Shown in pieces: positions 32,358 through 40,076 of a DNA stretch of 40,130 nucleotides. Source of the stretch: JAHDNZ01 sp036721855 (GTDB lineage Bacteria > Bacillota > DTU065); assembly GCA_036721855.1 (NCBI GenBank), contig DAIMKF010000017.1, positions 1 through 40,130 of the forward strand, in the 5' to 3' direction. A model generated the notes under the pieces. The model saw only the letters and a list, made by a program, of their open reading frames with translations. It was not told where the DNA came from and did no database searches. The position numbers were made by a program, and so were the translations under genes. Every line of letters begins with the position of its first letter. Position 1 is the first letter of the stretch.

Positions 32358-32930
32358 TTAATCAACAACCTCAACTTTGTCCCCATTTGATAGGGCAGCA
32401 GCATTAGCTTCGTCAGTATCAATATGCATTTCTAAAGCAAAATCTTCTCGTACGCGTACCACAACATTTTCAAAAACAACAGCTCTTTCACCTGTTGTTT
32501 TTACTTTTACCTTTTGTTTATCTTCTAAACCAAATTCTTTGGCTTCCTTAGGATTTAGATGGAGGTGTCTGGCCGCTACAATAACCCCTTCAGGAATAGT
32601 AATTTCTCCTTTGGGCCCTACAATCTTTACACTACCAGATGCTTTTATATCACCTGATTCTCTAATCGGAGCTTTAACACCAATTGTAAAACAATCGGTT
32701 AAAGACAGTTCCACTTGGGATTTAGTTCTAACAGGACCAAGTACTCTCACCGAAGGAAAACTTTTTTTGGTACCAAAAACCTCAACACACTCCTCGGCAG
32801 CAAACTGACCTGGTTGAGATAGTTCTTTTTTAAGAGTAAGCTTATAACCTTCACCAAAAAGTGTCTCTAGATCAGCTGTAGATAGATGAACATGACGGGC
32901 GCTGACGCCTACAGGAATAATCTTTTTCAT
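32358..32930 (-). CDS. pduL: Phosphate acyltransferase PduL (housekeeping type)
   Basis: Converts acyl-CoA and phosphate to acyl phosphate and CoA; members without an encapsulation peptide commonly act as phosphotransacetylases in acetate formation. The 190-aa protein has both metal-site motifs, VSARHVHLS (His13, His15) and AARHLHL near residue 120, plus the linking strands VRVLGPVRTKSQVELS and ALEMHIDTDEANAA. The N-terminus is too short for a microcompartment signal, and no shell genes are present. The ATG at 32930 matches the family N-terminus; a TTG five codons earlier lies in a stem-loop and is rejected. No ackA is visible in the window. Confidence 0.93.
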   Translation of the reverse strand: MKKIIPVGVSARHVHLSTADLETLFGEGYKLTLKKELSQPGQFAAEECVEVFGTKKSFPSVRVLGPVRTKSQVELSLTDCFTIGVKAPIRESGDIKASGSVKIVGPKGEITIPEGVIVAARHLHLNPKEAKEFGLEDKQKVKVKTTGERAVVFENVVVRVREDFALEMHIDTDEANAAALSNGDKVEVVD

Positions 32931-32940
32931 TTTTTCACAT

Positions 32941-32970
32941 GCCAAAAATATCCTTTTGGCTACTCCTTTC
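32941..32970 (-). promoter_or_regulatory. Split ribosome-binding site with stem-loop (pduL)
   Basis: On the minus strand GAAAGGAG (32963-32970) is followed by GCCAAAA, a six-base loop, TTTTGGC (32941-32960), then ten bases and the ATG at 32930. The gap is 32 bases, or 12 without the stem-loop. Confidence 0.65.
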
Positions 32971-32983
32971 TATGAATTAACAA

Positions 32984-33018
32984 ACGGTACTAGAAAAAAG
33001 GGCTTTTCCCAGTACCGT
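32984..33018. promoter_or_regulatory. Inverted repeat between divergent genes
   Basis: ACGGTACT and AGTACCGT form a perfect eight-base inverted repeat around a 19-base purine-rich spacer, between pduL (minus) and the 116-aa gene (plus). It may be an operator or a leader hairpin; no known riboswitch pattern is recognised. Confidence 0.4.
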
Positions 33019-33109
33019 AATGATTTATTCTTGATCCAAACACCATTTTCCTGCTTAGTTTGTGTAAGTTTAAAAGCATTTACTGAAACAATAACAAAGG
33101 GGTGAAAAG

Positions 33110-33460
33110 GTGAGTTTAGTTATTGGCGATTATTTTGGTAGACCAGAAGATTTAAAAACCCATTTTAGTGTTTACCCGCATAAAATTGAGCCGGTGGGCT
33201 TGCGAACCATTGATAAAATGCCCGCCGGCTATGACCCTTTAGGTTTTGCTCGTATTATGGGACGCCTTTTTCTAAATATGCCCTCTACCGGAGCAATGAT
33301 GGTTGGTAATAGTACCACAGTAGACAGGCGCTTAGTTGACTCATACCCTAAAGAACCAATCGGTCACTTCCGTTACGCACTAAAAGTACCAAAAGAAAGA
33401 CTAGATGAAGTAGTGCGTTTTTTAGAAGACCGAGGTGAGATTCGTTTAATTAGATATTGA
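33110..33460 (+). CDS. Uncharacterised protein, 116 aa
   Basis: Not recognised. Small soluble protein without a signal peptide, beginning SLVIGDYFGRPEDLKTHF and containing YPHKIEPVGLRTIDKMPAGY, GRLFLNMPSTGAMMVG and a C-terminal helix-strand (ALKVPKERLDEVVRFLED, EIRLIRY). The many Gly/Pro turns and basic patches suggest a compact alpha/beta fold. The GTG at 33110 follows GGGGTG. Its last 11 bases overlap the end of the convergent YrzE-like gene. Confidence 0.7.
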   Translation: MSLVIGDYFGRPEDLKTHFSVYPHKIEPVGLRTIDKMPAGYDPLGFARIMGRLFLNMPSTGAMMVGNSTTVDRRLVDSYPKEPIGHFRYALKVPKERLDEVVRFLEDRGEIRLIRY

Positions 33461-33794
33461 CACCAACTGCTCCTACAATCGTTCCAACTGCTAGGGTAAT
33501 TGCACTACGCAAAAGCGCAGTTAAAAAAGGCTCATTTAACGACCAATGGAAAAACAGTGATAAGGCCGCCATTAACAGAGCTAAAACAGCCCCAATAAGC
33601 CAACCTTTTGAGGCGGCCTTCTTAGCGGCATAAAAAGTTGCTATAACGACAATCAAATAGTGAGTGATATCATAACCAAGTCTACCCAAATCAAACCAGT
33701 TGGCATAACTAATCACACCAAAAACAAGCGACATTATTAGATAAAGTACTAAAGCTATTAAAAGCCCTAACAAAATACAGTAGATCTGACGCAT
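33450..33794 (-). CDS. YrzE-like small membrane protein (TIGR04086-like)
   Basis: Membrane protein of 114 aa with four hydrophobic segments: YCILLGLLIALVLYLIMSL, DITHYLIVVIATFYAAKKA, GWLIGAVLALLMAALSLFF and LLRSAITLAVGTIVGAVGV. The AAKKAASKGWLIGAVLALL stretch fits the TIGR04086/YrzE family of unknown function, often near yajC and sec genes in other Bacillota; no such neighbour is here. The ATG follows AGGAGGTGG. Confidence 0.75.
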   Translation of the reverse strand: MRQIYCILLGLLIALVLYLIMSLVFGVISYANWFDLGRLGYDITHYLIVVIATFYAAKKAASKGWLIGAVLALLMAALSLFFHWSLNEPFLTALLRSAITLAVGTIVGAVGVNI

Positions 33795-33839
33795 TTTTCC
33801 ACCTCCTATGGTAGATTTATTACGCAGACCTACTATTTA

Positions 33840-34691
33840 TTATTCTTCCGAACATATTTCTGGTTTTTTCAAATTCTTAGCCTGAAACTCAAGATGTTCG
33901 GGGAGTCTGGCCACCCAATAGCCCCAATCATGGGAACCGGGGTATACCTTAAATGTATGGTCGATACCCAGTTTTTTTAAGGTGGTATGGTATTTTAAGT
34001 TAGTCTCATAAACATAATCTTTTAAACCGATATCAAACATGATCCGCGGACGTCGGCGAGCTTTTTTTAGATTCTCGGCCAAATAAACGGCAGAGTTATT
34101 ATTCCAAACTTCCGGATAATCTAAAGGATCCCCGAAAATACTTTTTTTACCCGCTGTCTCCGATATCATTCTAATATCTAATACTCCACTCATTGAACTA
34201 GCCACACCAAAAATATCTGGGTATTTGGAAACTAAGACCATGGCTCCATGGCCTCCCATGGATAAACCGGCTATACCACGACCTCTATAGGTTGGGATAG
34301 TCGAATACTCGGCATCGATAAGGGGAATCAATTCTTTAATTATATAGCTTTCGTATTGAGATTTTGGTTTTATCGGACTATCTGCCAGCCATGATGTTTC
34401 TAAATCAGGTGTAACAATAATCATCTCATATTCTCTTGATAACTCATAAAGCTTTGCATCTTCTTTATGCCAGGTCAAATAGTTTCCGCCTGCACCATGT
34501 AGTAGATAAAGAACAGGGTATCTTTTTTTCGGAGTATAATCGGCCGGTAAAATAATAGCTATTTTTTTCTTTTTGCCTAAAATCTCTGATCGATGAGAAA
34601 CTTCAAGATATCTTTCTGTTGCTGTAGCTAAAACGCTTTGTGCATTCAAGATTAATATCAACAAAATGCAGATTAGACTGATTTTTCTCAA
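33840..34691 (-). CDS. Secreted esterase D/feruloyl esterase-like protein, copy 2
   Basis: Predicted exported serine esterase of 283 aa (PF00756 fold, esterase D/CE1-like). A signal peptide (RKISLICILLILILNAQSVLA) is followed by YLLHGAGGNYLTWHK, the nucleophile motif IAGLSMGGHGAM, the acid near FDIGLKDYVYE and the histidine in YPGSHDWGYW. CE1-type members remove feruloyl or acetyl groups from hemicellulose, which suits the many carbohydrate genes nearby; the substrate is inferred. The TTG at 34691 follows GGAGGAG. The adjacent upstream gene is a close paralogue, 13 bases away: a tandem duplication. Confidence 0.83.
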   Translation of the reverse strand: MRKISLICILLILILNAQSVLATATERYLEVSHRSEILGKKKKIAIILPADYTPKKRYPVLYLLHGAGGNYLTWHKEDAKLYELSREYEMIIVTPDLETSWLADSPIKPKSQYESYIIKELIPLIDAEYSTIPTYRGRGIAGLSMGGHGAMVLVSKYPDIFGVASSMSGVLDIRMISETAGKKSIFGDPLDYPEVWNNNSAVYLAENLKKARRRPRIMFDIGLKDYVYETNLKYHTTLKKLGIDHTFKVYPGSHDWGYWVARLPEHLEFQAKNLKKPEICSEE

Positions 34692-34704
34692 AGTGTCTCC
34701 TCCT

Positions 34705-35541
34705 TTAGTTGGCTTCTTCCACTTCTTTTGGTAAAGGCTTCCTTAAACTAGTAGCATGAAACTCTAAATGCTCTGGTAAATGTTTTAACCAATACATCCA
34801 GTCATGGTTACCGGGATAAACCTTAAAAGTATGATCAATACCTTTGGTAGAGAGTCTCTTGTGAAATTCGAGATTGGTTTTATAAAAAACATCACTCATG
34901 CCGATATCAAAAAGCAATTTAGGTTTGCGCCGTGACTTTTTTAAATTATCCACCAGTTCAACCGCACTATTTTCTTCCCAAACAGCTTCATTGGTCTTGA
35001 TATCACCGAAGATCTCTTTTAAACCAGTCACATCTGGTAAAGGACGTAGATCTAAAACTCCACTCGTAGCAGATGCGGCACCAAAAACTTCCGGATTTTT
35101 AATAGCCAAAGTAATAGCACCATGACCACCCATAGACAATCCAGCCAAACCTCTCCCTCTAAAGGTAGGAATTGTATTGTAGTTAGAATCAATATAGGGA
35201 ATAAGATCGTTTAAGAAATAAGATGCGTACTTAGAATTTTCCTTAATTGGACTGTCTACATACCATGAGTTCTCTCCATCAGGTGTAACAATTATTAATT
35301 CGTAGTTTTTAGCAGCCTCTTCCAAGATGCCATTTTTATGCCAGTCCGTGTAATTTCCGCTAGCACCATGTAAAAGATACAATACAGGATAACAAATATT
35401 TTCATCATAACTTTCCGGTAGAATAATCCGGAAGGTTTTGTTTTTTTCTAGACTCTGGCTATAGTGAGTAACTTCATACATCTTAGCACTGCCTCCTAGA
35501 ACAAATAAAAACACCAGAAAGATAATCAGGAACTTCTTCAT
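34705..35541 (-). CDS. Secreted esterase D/feruloyl esterase-like protein, copy 1
   Basis: Paralogue of the downstream esterase, 278 aa. The ATG at 35541 has AGGAGG eight bases upstream; the longer frame overlaps the intergenic hairpin and is rejected. A signal peptide (KKFLIIFLVFLFVLGGSA) precedes YLLHGASGNYTDWHK, LAGLSMGGHGAI, FDIGMSDVFYK and YPGNHDWMYW, so the Ser-Asp-His triad is complete. The two copies share the same motif order and the same C-terminal WLPEHLEFHA-type end (HLPEHLEFHATSLRKP), yet differ throughout, so the duplication is old. Probable role: secreted deacylation of plant polysaccharide. Confidence 0.83.
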   Translation of the reverse strand: MKKFLIIFLVFLFVLGGSAKMYEVTHYSQSLEKNKTFRIILPESYDENICYPVLYLLHGASGNYTDWHKNGILEEAAKNYELIIVTPDGENSWYVDSPIKENSKYASYFLNDLIPYIDSNYNTIPTFRGRGLAGLSMGGHGAITLAIKNPEVFGAASATSGVLDLRPLPDVTGLKEIFGDIKTNEAVWEENSAVELVDNLKKSRRKPKLLFDIGMSDVFYKTNLEFHKRLSTKGIDHTFKVYPGNHDWMYWLKHLPEHLEFHATSLRKPLPKEVEEAN

Positions 35542-35566
35542 TTCATATGCCTCCTGTAAGTAAATA

Positions 35567-35591
35567 AGTGCCACCAAAAAAGGCGGCACTA
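35567..35591 (-). terminator. Probable terminator after EF-G-like gene
   Basis: AGTGCCACC pairs with GGCGGCACT (one mismatch) around a poly-A loop, between the EF-G-like gene and the esterase pair. The T-run after it on the minus strand is poor, so read-through into the esterase genes is possible. Confidence 0.5.
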
Positions 35592-35604
35592 AAAACCTAA
35601 TTAC

Positions 35605-37668
35605 CTAATTAGTCTCTTCAGCTTTCTTGCTTTGTTCAATAACCTTCTCGGCAATTTGAGCAGGGAGTTCTTCGTAGTGGTCAATAGTACTGACAAAAGT
35701 TCCCCAACCTTGGGTCATGGCTCTAAGCTCAATGGCAAAGCGGAACATCTCACTCATTGGTACTAGAGCTTTAACAACCTGATTACCATCGTGTGGGTCC
35801 ATACCTAAGATCTTGCCACGCTTTTTATTGAGTGTCCCCATGACATCACCCATATATTCATCGGGAACAGTTACCTCAACAGACATAATTGGTTCAAGCA
35901 GAATTGGTTTAGCGTCCACAAACCCTTTCTTAAAAGCCATGGAAGAGGCTATTTTAAAAGCCATTTCCGATGAGTCAACATCATGATAAGAACCGTCAAA
36001 AAGGCTGACTTTGACATCAACTACCGGGTAGCCGGCGATAACACCATCAACCATGGTCTCACGGATACCTTTTTCTACAGCCGGTATATACTGTTTGGGA
36101 ACAGAACCACCGAAAATGTTGTCTTCAAAGACAAATCCTTCCCCCAATGGCATAGGTGACATTTCTAACCAGACATGGCCATATTGACCGCGACCACCAC
36201 TTTGCTTTTTATGTTTACCTTCGATTTTAGTGGTACCTTTAATTGTTTCTCTGTAGGGAACCTTCGGGTCTCTTAATTCCATATCTACCCCAAATTTTTT
36301 CCTCAAACGGCTAGCGATAATCTCCAGGTGCAAATCTCCCATACCTGCGAGTAGAAATTCATTAGTTTCTTTGCTTTGCTCAATAGAAATGGTTGGATCT
36401 TCCTCAGAGAGACGCTGTAGACCTCCTGCAACTTTATCCGTATCACTCTTCCCTTTAGGATAGACCGCTAATGTGAGTACAGGTTTTGGAAATTGTATAG
36501 TATCAAAACGCAAAGGTTTATCTTTATCACATAAAGTATCAGAGGTTGCTGTATACTGAAGTTTGGCAACTCCGCCAATATCACCGGCGACAATTTCAGC
36601 TGTAGCAATCTGTTCTTTACCCTGCATATAAAAGAGTTGGCCTAATCTCTCGTTTTCATTACGAGTAGAGTTATATATCTGTGTATCGGATTTAATGACA
36701 CCACTTTGCACCTTAAAGAGAGTAATCTTACCTACATAAGGGTCAGCCAGTGTTTTAAACACTAAGGCGGCATTCTGATTGGCATCCGGACTTAGTTCGA
36801 TTTTTTGATCTCCACTGCTAGCAACTACCTTACTGACAGGTGCAGGCATACCGTAAACTAACATATTAAGAAGTGGTTGAATACCTATACCAAGTTCAGC
36901 CGAGCCACAGGCAACCGGAAAGATCTCCTTGTTAGTAGCTCCTAGACGTAAGCAATGTTTGATCTCATCTTCGCCAATTGTTTCGCCTTCAAGATAACGG
37001 GTAAGTACATCGTCATCTGCTATGACAACCGCTTCTAATAATTCACCGTGAAGTGTTTCTGCTTCTTCTTTTAGTTCATCTGGTATTTCAGCTTCGGTAA
37101 CCTCATTACCTTTGGCATAATAAGCTTTCATATTAACTAAATCAACAACACCTTTAAAATCACTAAAGCTACCGATGGGTATATTAATTGGGACCACATT
37201 TGTACCCAATTTGTCTCTTAATTCAGCATATACTTTCTCAAATGAGGCATTTTCCTTATCCATTTTATTGACAAAGATCATGCGGGCTAAATTTTTCTCA
37301 GTAGCAGCCTTCCAGGTAGTAAATAAACCTACCGGCAGTTGATCAGCAGCTGATATGACACTAACAGTGCCTTCAGCTACCTGAAGCGCTGCGATAACTT
37401 CGCCAACAAAGTCAAAAAAACCCGGGGTGTCCAAGAGATTAATCTTGGTACCTTTCCATTCACAGGTAGCTAAAGCTGTCGAAATAGAAATTGTTCTTTT
37501 GATTTCTTCGGGATCAAAATCGGAAACAGTATTGCCTTCAGCAATTGAACCTCTTCTTTTTGTTGCCCCAGCGTGGTATAGAATTGCTTCTGTTAAAAGA
37601 GTTTTTCCCGTACCGCCATGGCCAATTATGGCGATGTTTCTAATCTGGGAAGTATTATACTTCTTCAA
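35605..37668 (-). CDS. Elongation factor G-like GTPase
   Basis: Translation-factor-like GTPase of 687 aa, of the EF-G paralogue group rather than canonical FusA. The P-loop is GHGGTGKT (16-23) where EF-G has AHIDAGKT, and the switch II motif is DTPGFFDF, with NKMD as the base-recognition loop. Later EF-G domains are all present (GMGDLHLEII, SGGRGQYGHVWLE, LLEPIMSVEVTVP, MGTLNKKRGKILGM). Paralogues of this kind have no settled role in elongation. The TTG at 37668 follows GGGGGAG at good spacing; a longer in-frame reading contains that SD. It is transcribed alone. Confidence 0.9.
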   Translation of the reverse strand: MKKYNTSQIRNIAIIGHGGTGKTLLTEAILYHAGATKRRGSIAEGNTVSDFDPEEIKRTISISTALATCEWKGTKINLLDTPGFFDFVGEVIAALQVAEGTVSVISAADQLPVGLFTTWKAATEKNLARMIFVNKMDKENASFEKVYAELRDKLGTNVVPINIPIGSFSDFKGVVDLVNMKAYYAKGNEVTEAEIPDELKEEAETLHGELLEAVVIADDDVLTRYLEGETIGEDEIKHCLRLGATNKEIFPVACGSAELGIGIQPLLNMLVYGMPAPVSKVVASSGDQKIELSPDANQNAALVFKTLADPYVGKITLFKVQSGVIKSDTQIYNSTRNENERLGQLFYMQGKEQIATAEIVAGDIGGVAKLQYTATSDTLCDKDKPLRFDTIQFPKPVLTLAVYPKGKSDTDKVAGGLQRLSEEDPTISIEQSKETNEFLLAGMGDLHLEIIASRLRKKFGVDMELRDPKVPYRETIKGTTKIEGKHKKQSGGRGQYGHVWLEMSPMPLGEGFVFEDNIFGGSVPKQYIPAVEKGIRETMVDGVIAGYPVVDVKVSLFDGSYHDVDSSEMAFKIASSMAFKKGFVDAKPILLEPIMSVEVTVPDEYMGDVMGTLNKKRGKILGMDPHDGNQVVKALVPMSEMFRFAIELRAMTQGWGTFVSTIDHYEELPAQIAEKVIEQSKKAEETN

Positions 37669-37808
37669 ATTACTTCTCCCCCTTTTGCAATAAAACCAAA
37701 TCAATAAACTATCATACAAAACTTCTTCAAAAAACCAGGTTTCCCTTTGCCTCTGATAAAAAACTTAGCAAAGATTACCTTTTGATAGGATTTCCTTCTT
37801 AGTTGTAG

Positions 37809-38372
37809 CTATTCTTCAGAACTATTAATTCCACATTCTTGCATGACCATTTTAAAATCCGCCCAGGTAGGAACTTTTAGTTTGGGATCTCTTAAAAGAG
37901 CTGCCGGATGATAGGTGCAAAGAACTTTGATTTCGCCAAACTGATGCCACCTACCGCGCAAATTTTGCAAGGAATCATTTACCCCTAAAACTGTTCTTGC
38001 TGCAGTAAGACCAAGACAAACAATTAGATCTGGTCTGATGGCCGCAATTTGCAGATCCAACCAAGGTTTACACTCCTCAATTTCCTTTGGTTGAGGAGTT
38101 CTGTTGCGAGGCGGACGGCACTTGATTACATTAGCAATATAGATCTGCTCTCTTTTTAGCTGAGAAGCTGCAATTATTTTATCTAGTAGTTTCCCGGCCG
38201 TGCCCACAAAAGGTCGACCTTGTTCATCTTCTTCTTGGCCCGGACCTTCACCGATTAACATCAGATGTGCTTTAGGGTTTCCTTCGCCTGGTACAACCTG
38301 TTTGGCCTCACTTCTTAAACTACACCTTTGACATAATAAGGCATTTTGATTAATTTCTTCTATATTAAGCAT
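37809..38372 (-). CDS. Uracil-DNA glycosylase, family 4
   Basis: Base-excision repair enzyme of 187 aa that removes uracil from DNA, with a [4Fe-4S] cluster. The four cluster Cys are visible: CQRC (Cys14, Cys17) and KCRPPRNRTPQPKEIEEC further on. Active-site and fold motifs are GEGPGQEEDEQGRPFVG, LIVCLGLTAARTVL and CTYHPAALLRDP. Family-4 enzymes are often heat stable, but that says nothing about this host. The ATG at 38372 overlaps the stop of the patatin-like gene by eight bases (ATGCTTAA), so the two are translationally coupled. Confidence 0.93.
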   Translation of the reverse strand: MLNIEEINQNALLCQRCSLRSEAKQVVPGEGNPKAHLMLIGEGPGQEEDEQGRPFVGTAGKLLDKIIAASQLKREQIYIANVIKCRPPRNRTPQPKEIEECKPWLDLQIAAIRPDLIVCLGLTAARTVLGVNDSLQNLRGRWHQFGEIKVLCTYHPAALLRDPKLKVPTWADFKMVMQECGINSSEE

Positions 38373-39213
38373 TTAAAACACCTTCTGCCTTTAGTCTTGC
38401 TTTAATTCCAGGTAAAGCTTTGGTCGCAGCCTCTTTCCCTAACTCAATCAACTCAGCAGCTTTGTCGAATTCCATACCACCAAAATGATGTTCTTTTAAG
38501 GGTTCTATAATTATAACCCTATCAAGTTGTTGGGTTTCAAAGATTTTAAAACCCATAATATCGGTCATGTTAAGTAAAATATCAATGATACCCTCAGGTA
38601 CTGCTCCGGGCAAAGGTCTTCTCATAACATTAACTCCTATAACAATATCTACGCCAGATTGGCAGAGGATATCCACCGGAACCGGATCAACTATGCCACC
38701 GTCAACAAGCATTTTATCTTGATCCTTAATGGGAACAAAAACGCCCGGCACGGAAATACTTGCCCTAATACCCTTAACTAAATCCCCACTATCATGAACA
38801 ACTCTTTGTCCGGTGACAATATCTGCGGATATAGTAGCAAAGGGCTTGGGAAGTTTCTCGATGGTTTTAATTTTTAACATTCTATTTAACATAGCTTCAA
38901 TATGGTAGCCATCGATCAGACCTCTTTTGGGAGGTAAAACAAAATCTAAAGTTGATATAATATGTTTTTTGCGTATCGATTTGGCAAACTTATCCAGAAA
39001 TTCCGGGCTCCACCCTGCTAAATAAAGGCCACCTAAAAGTGCCCCCATGGACGTGCCTGTAACGGCATCAATAAGAATACCTTCTTTGTTAAAGACTTCA
39101 AGAAGACCTATGTGTGCAAGTCCTCTGGCGGCACCGCTTCCTAGTGCTAAACCAACTAAAGGTCTTTTTTGTGTTGCTTTTAGTTGAGCTATTCTTTGGG
39201 TGAATACTTCCAT
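38365..39213 (-). CDS. Patatin-like phospholipase (RssA-type)
   Basis: Cytoplasmic patatin-fold acyl hydrolase of 282 aa. The oxyanion motif is LGSGAARGLAHIG (25-31), the nucleophile GTSMGALLGG has Ser55, and the catalytic Asp is in LVDGGIVDPVP near residue 173. RssA-type members act on membrane lipids or lysophospholipids; specificity is unknown. The ATG at 39213 follows GGGGGTG; a nine-codon in-frame extension starts with an upstream ATG and contains this SD. Coupled to the uracil-DNA glycosylase gene by an eight-base overlap, an odd functional pairing. Confidence 0.9.
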   Translation of the reverse strand: MEVFTQRIAQLKATQKRPLVGLALGSGAARGLAHIGLLEVFNKEGILIDAVTGTSMGALLGGLYLAGWSPEFLDKFAKSIRKKHIISTLDFVLPPKRGLIDGYHIEAMLNRMLKIKTIEKLPKPFATISADIVTGQRVVHDSGDLVKGIRASISVPGVFVPIKDQDKMLVDGGIVDPVPVDILCQSGVDIVIGVNVMRRPLPGAVPEGIIDILLNMTDIMGFKIFETQQLDRVIIIEPLKEHHFGGMEFDKAAELIELGKEAATKALPGIKARLKAEGVLNA

Positions 39214-39346
39214 GATCACACCCCCATATTTTATCTGCAAGTGTTTTCTCGCAAGTAAGTGCTTTTGAGTATCTTATCTGGTGTTTAATAATCAAAGCCA
39301 AGGTTTATAGGTTTTAGAAACTTTTGTAAGTCTAACAAAGAAATAT

Positions 39347-39370
39347 AAACCGGGAATGGTGTCCCAGTTT
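39347..39370 (-). terminator. Possible terminator of receiver-like gene
   Basis: AAACCGGGA pairs with TCCCAGTTT with one mismatch, about 110 bases beyond the receiver-like gene on the minus strand. The 240-base region from 39241 to 39481 shows nothing else. Confidence 0.4.
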
Positions 39371-39481
39371 AACCATAAAAGAAATAACTGCTGATTGCAA
39401 ACCTTAAGATCACCTTTTAAGAGATTCCTTGACTAAGTGAACAATCCCTTTTTCTTTGCTAGTTTAACTTTGGTTTTTAAA

Positions 39482-39784
39482 TTAACCAATTAAATTATGT
39501 ACTTTTTCTAAGATCTCATTTGAACCGATGGAAATCTGACCGTTTTTTTCAGGTATGGCCCAAAAAGATACGTTTTTATTCACAGAGAGTTTGAGTTCTT
39601 GAGCATCTTGTTCATTCTCTGTAGCCAAATAAATGACAAGTAAAGGCTTTTTCTTATTTACTTGAGCGAAAGCCTGCTTTTTATCTTCAGCTAGATCCAC
39701 CTGATAACCGGAGGATTCTAATACCGTTCTAAGAACAACAAATTGGTTAGTACAGGTACCCCAAAGCAGAATCATTTTTTTCAT
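39482..39784 (-). CDS. Degenerate receiver-domain-like protein
   Basis: A 100-aa stand-alone protein resembling the first four beta-alpha units of a response-regulator receiver: MILLWGTCTNQFVVLRTVLE (replacing the acidic pair of the first loop), SSGYQVDLAEDKKQAFAQV, then KPLLVIYLATENEQDAQELK, in which the phosphoacceptor Asp position is lost. The final strand and helix (VSFWAIPEK, NEILEKVHNLIG) are short. It cannot be phosphorylated in the usual way. The ATG follows AGGAGGTG. Could be a protein-interaction module or a pseudoreceiver; confidence in the fold is moderate. Confidence 0.55.
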   Translation of the reverse strand: MKKMILLWGTCTNQFVVLRTVLESSGYQVDLAEDKKQAFAQVNKKKPLLVIYLATENEQDAQELKLSVNKNVSFWAIPEKNGQISIGSNEILEKVHNLIG

Positions 39785-39898
39785 TATCTCACCTCCTGGT
39801 ACTTATAATTTTGTTATTAACTTAGGCACAAGACAATAAATTCCTTTATTTTTGTTTATATTGTTAACCTTTAGTTTTCTAGTATCAAAACTGGAGAT

Positions 39899-39923
39899 AA
39901 AAAAACGCCCGCTTTTACGGACG
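39899..39923 (-). terminator. Terminator of tRNA-Pro
   Basis: CGTCCG, loop TAAAAG, CGGGCG on the minus strand (one G-U), followed by seven T residues, ten bases after the tRNA 3' end. Confidence 0.85.
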
Positions 39924-39933
39924 AATAAAAAAA

Positions 39934-40011
39934 TGGTCGGGCTGACTGGATTTGAACCAGCGACCTCTTCCACCCCAAGGAAGCGCGCTAGCCAAGCTGC
40001 GCTACAGCCCG
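39934..40011 (-). tRNA. tRNA-Pro (GGG anticodon), CCA encoded
   Basis: Minus-strand cloverleaf of 78 nt. The acceptor arms CGGGCTG and CAGCCCG pair, the discriminator is A and CCA is encoded. The anticodon stem CTTCC/GGAAG encloses the loop TTGGGGT, with U33 and anticodon GGG, reading CCC and CCU proline codons. The T-arm is CTGGTTCAAATCCAG (TTCAAAT loop), slightly different from the usual TTCGAAT. The D-arm GCGC...GCGC is normal. Confidence 0.95.
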
Positions 40012-40048
40012 CAATGGGCGAGGTGTTTTATCTCCTCACCACAGATAT

Positions 40049-40076
40049 ATTTTAGCATAAACTATGATATATTCAA
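40049..40076 (-). promoter_or_regulatory. tRNA-Pro promoter
   Basis: On the minus strand TTGAAT (-35), a 16-base spacer and an extended -10 TGCTAAAAT. It lies about 38 bases before the mature tRNA 5' end. The last 54 bases of the window (40077-40130) show no feature. Confidence 0.75.

Noticed and set aside
32377..32808. 143-codon plus-strand frame
   Set aside because: Lies wholly antisense to pduL; Ser/Thr-rich translation is typical of a shadow frame.
32358..32930. Bacterial microcompartment locus
   Set aside because: PduL lacks an encapsulation peptide and no shell proteins are nearby.
39852..40055. 67-codon plus-strand reading frame containing LTGFEPATSS
   Set aside because: It is read from the antisense strand of the tRNA-Pro gene, a well-known source of false proteins.
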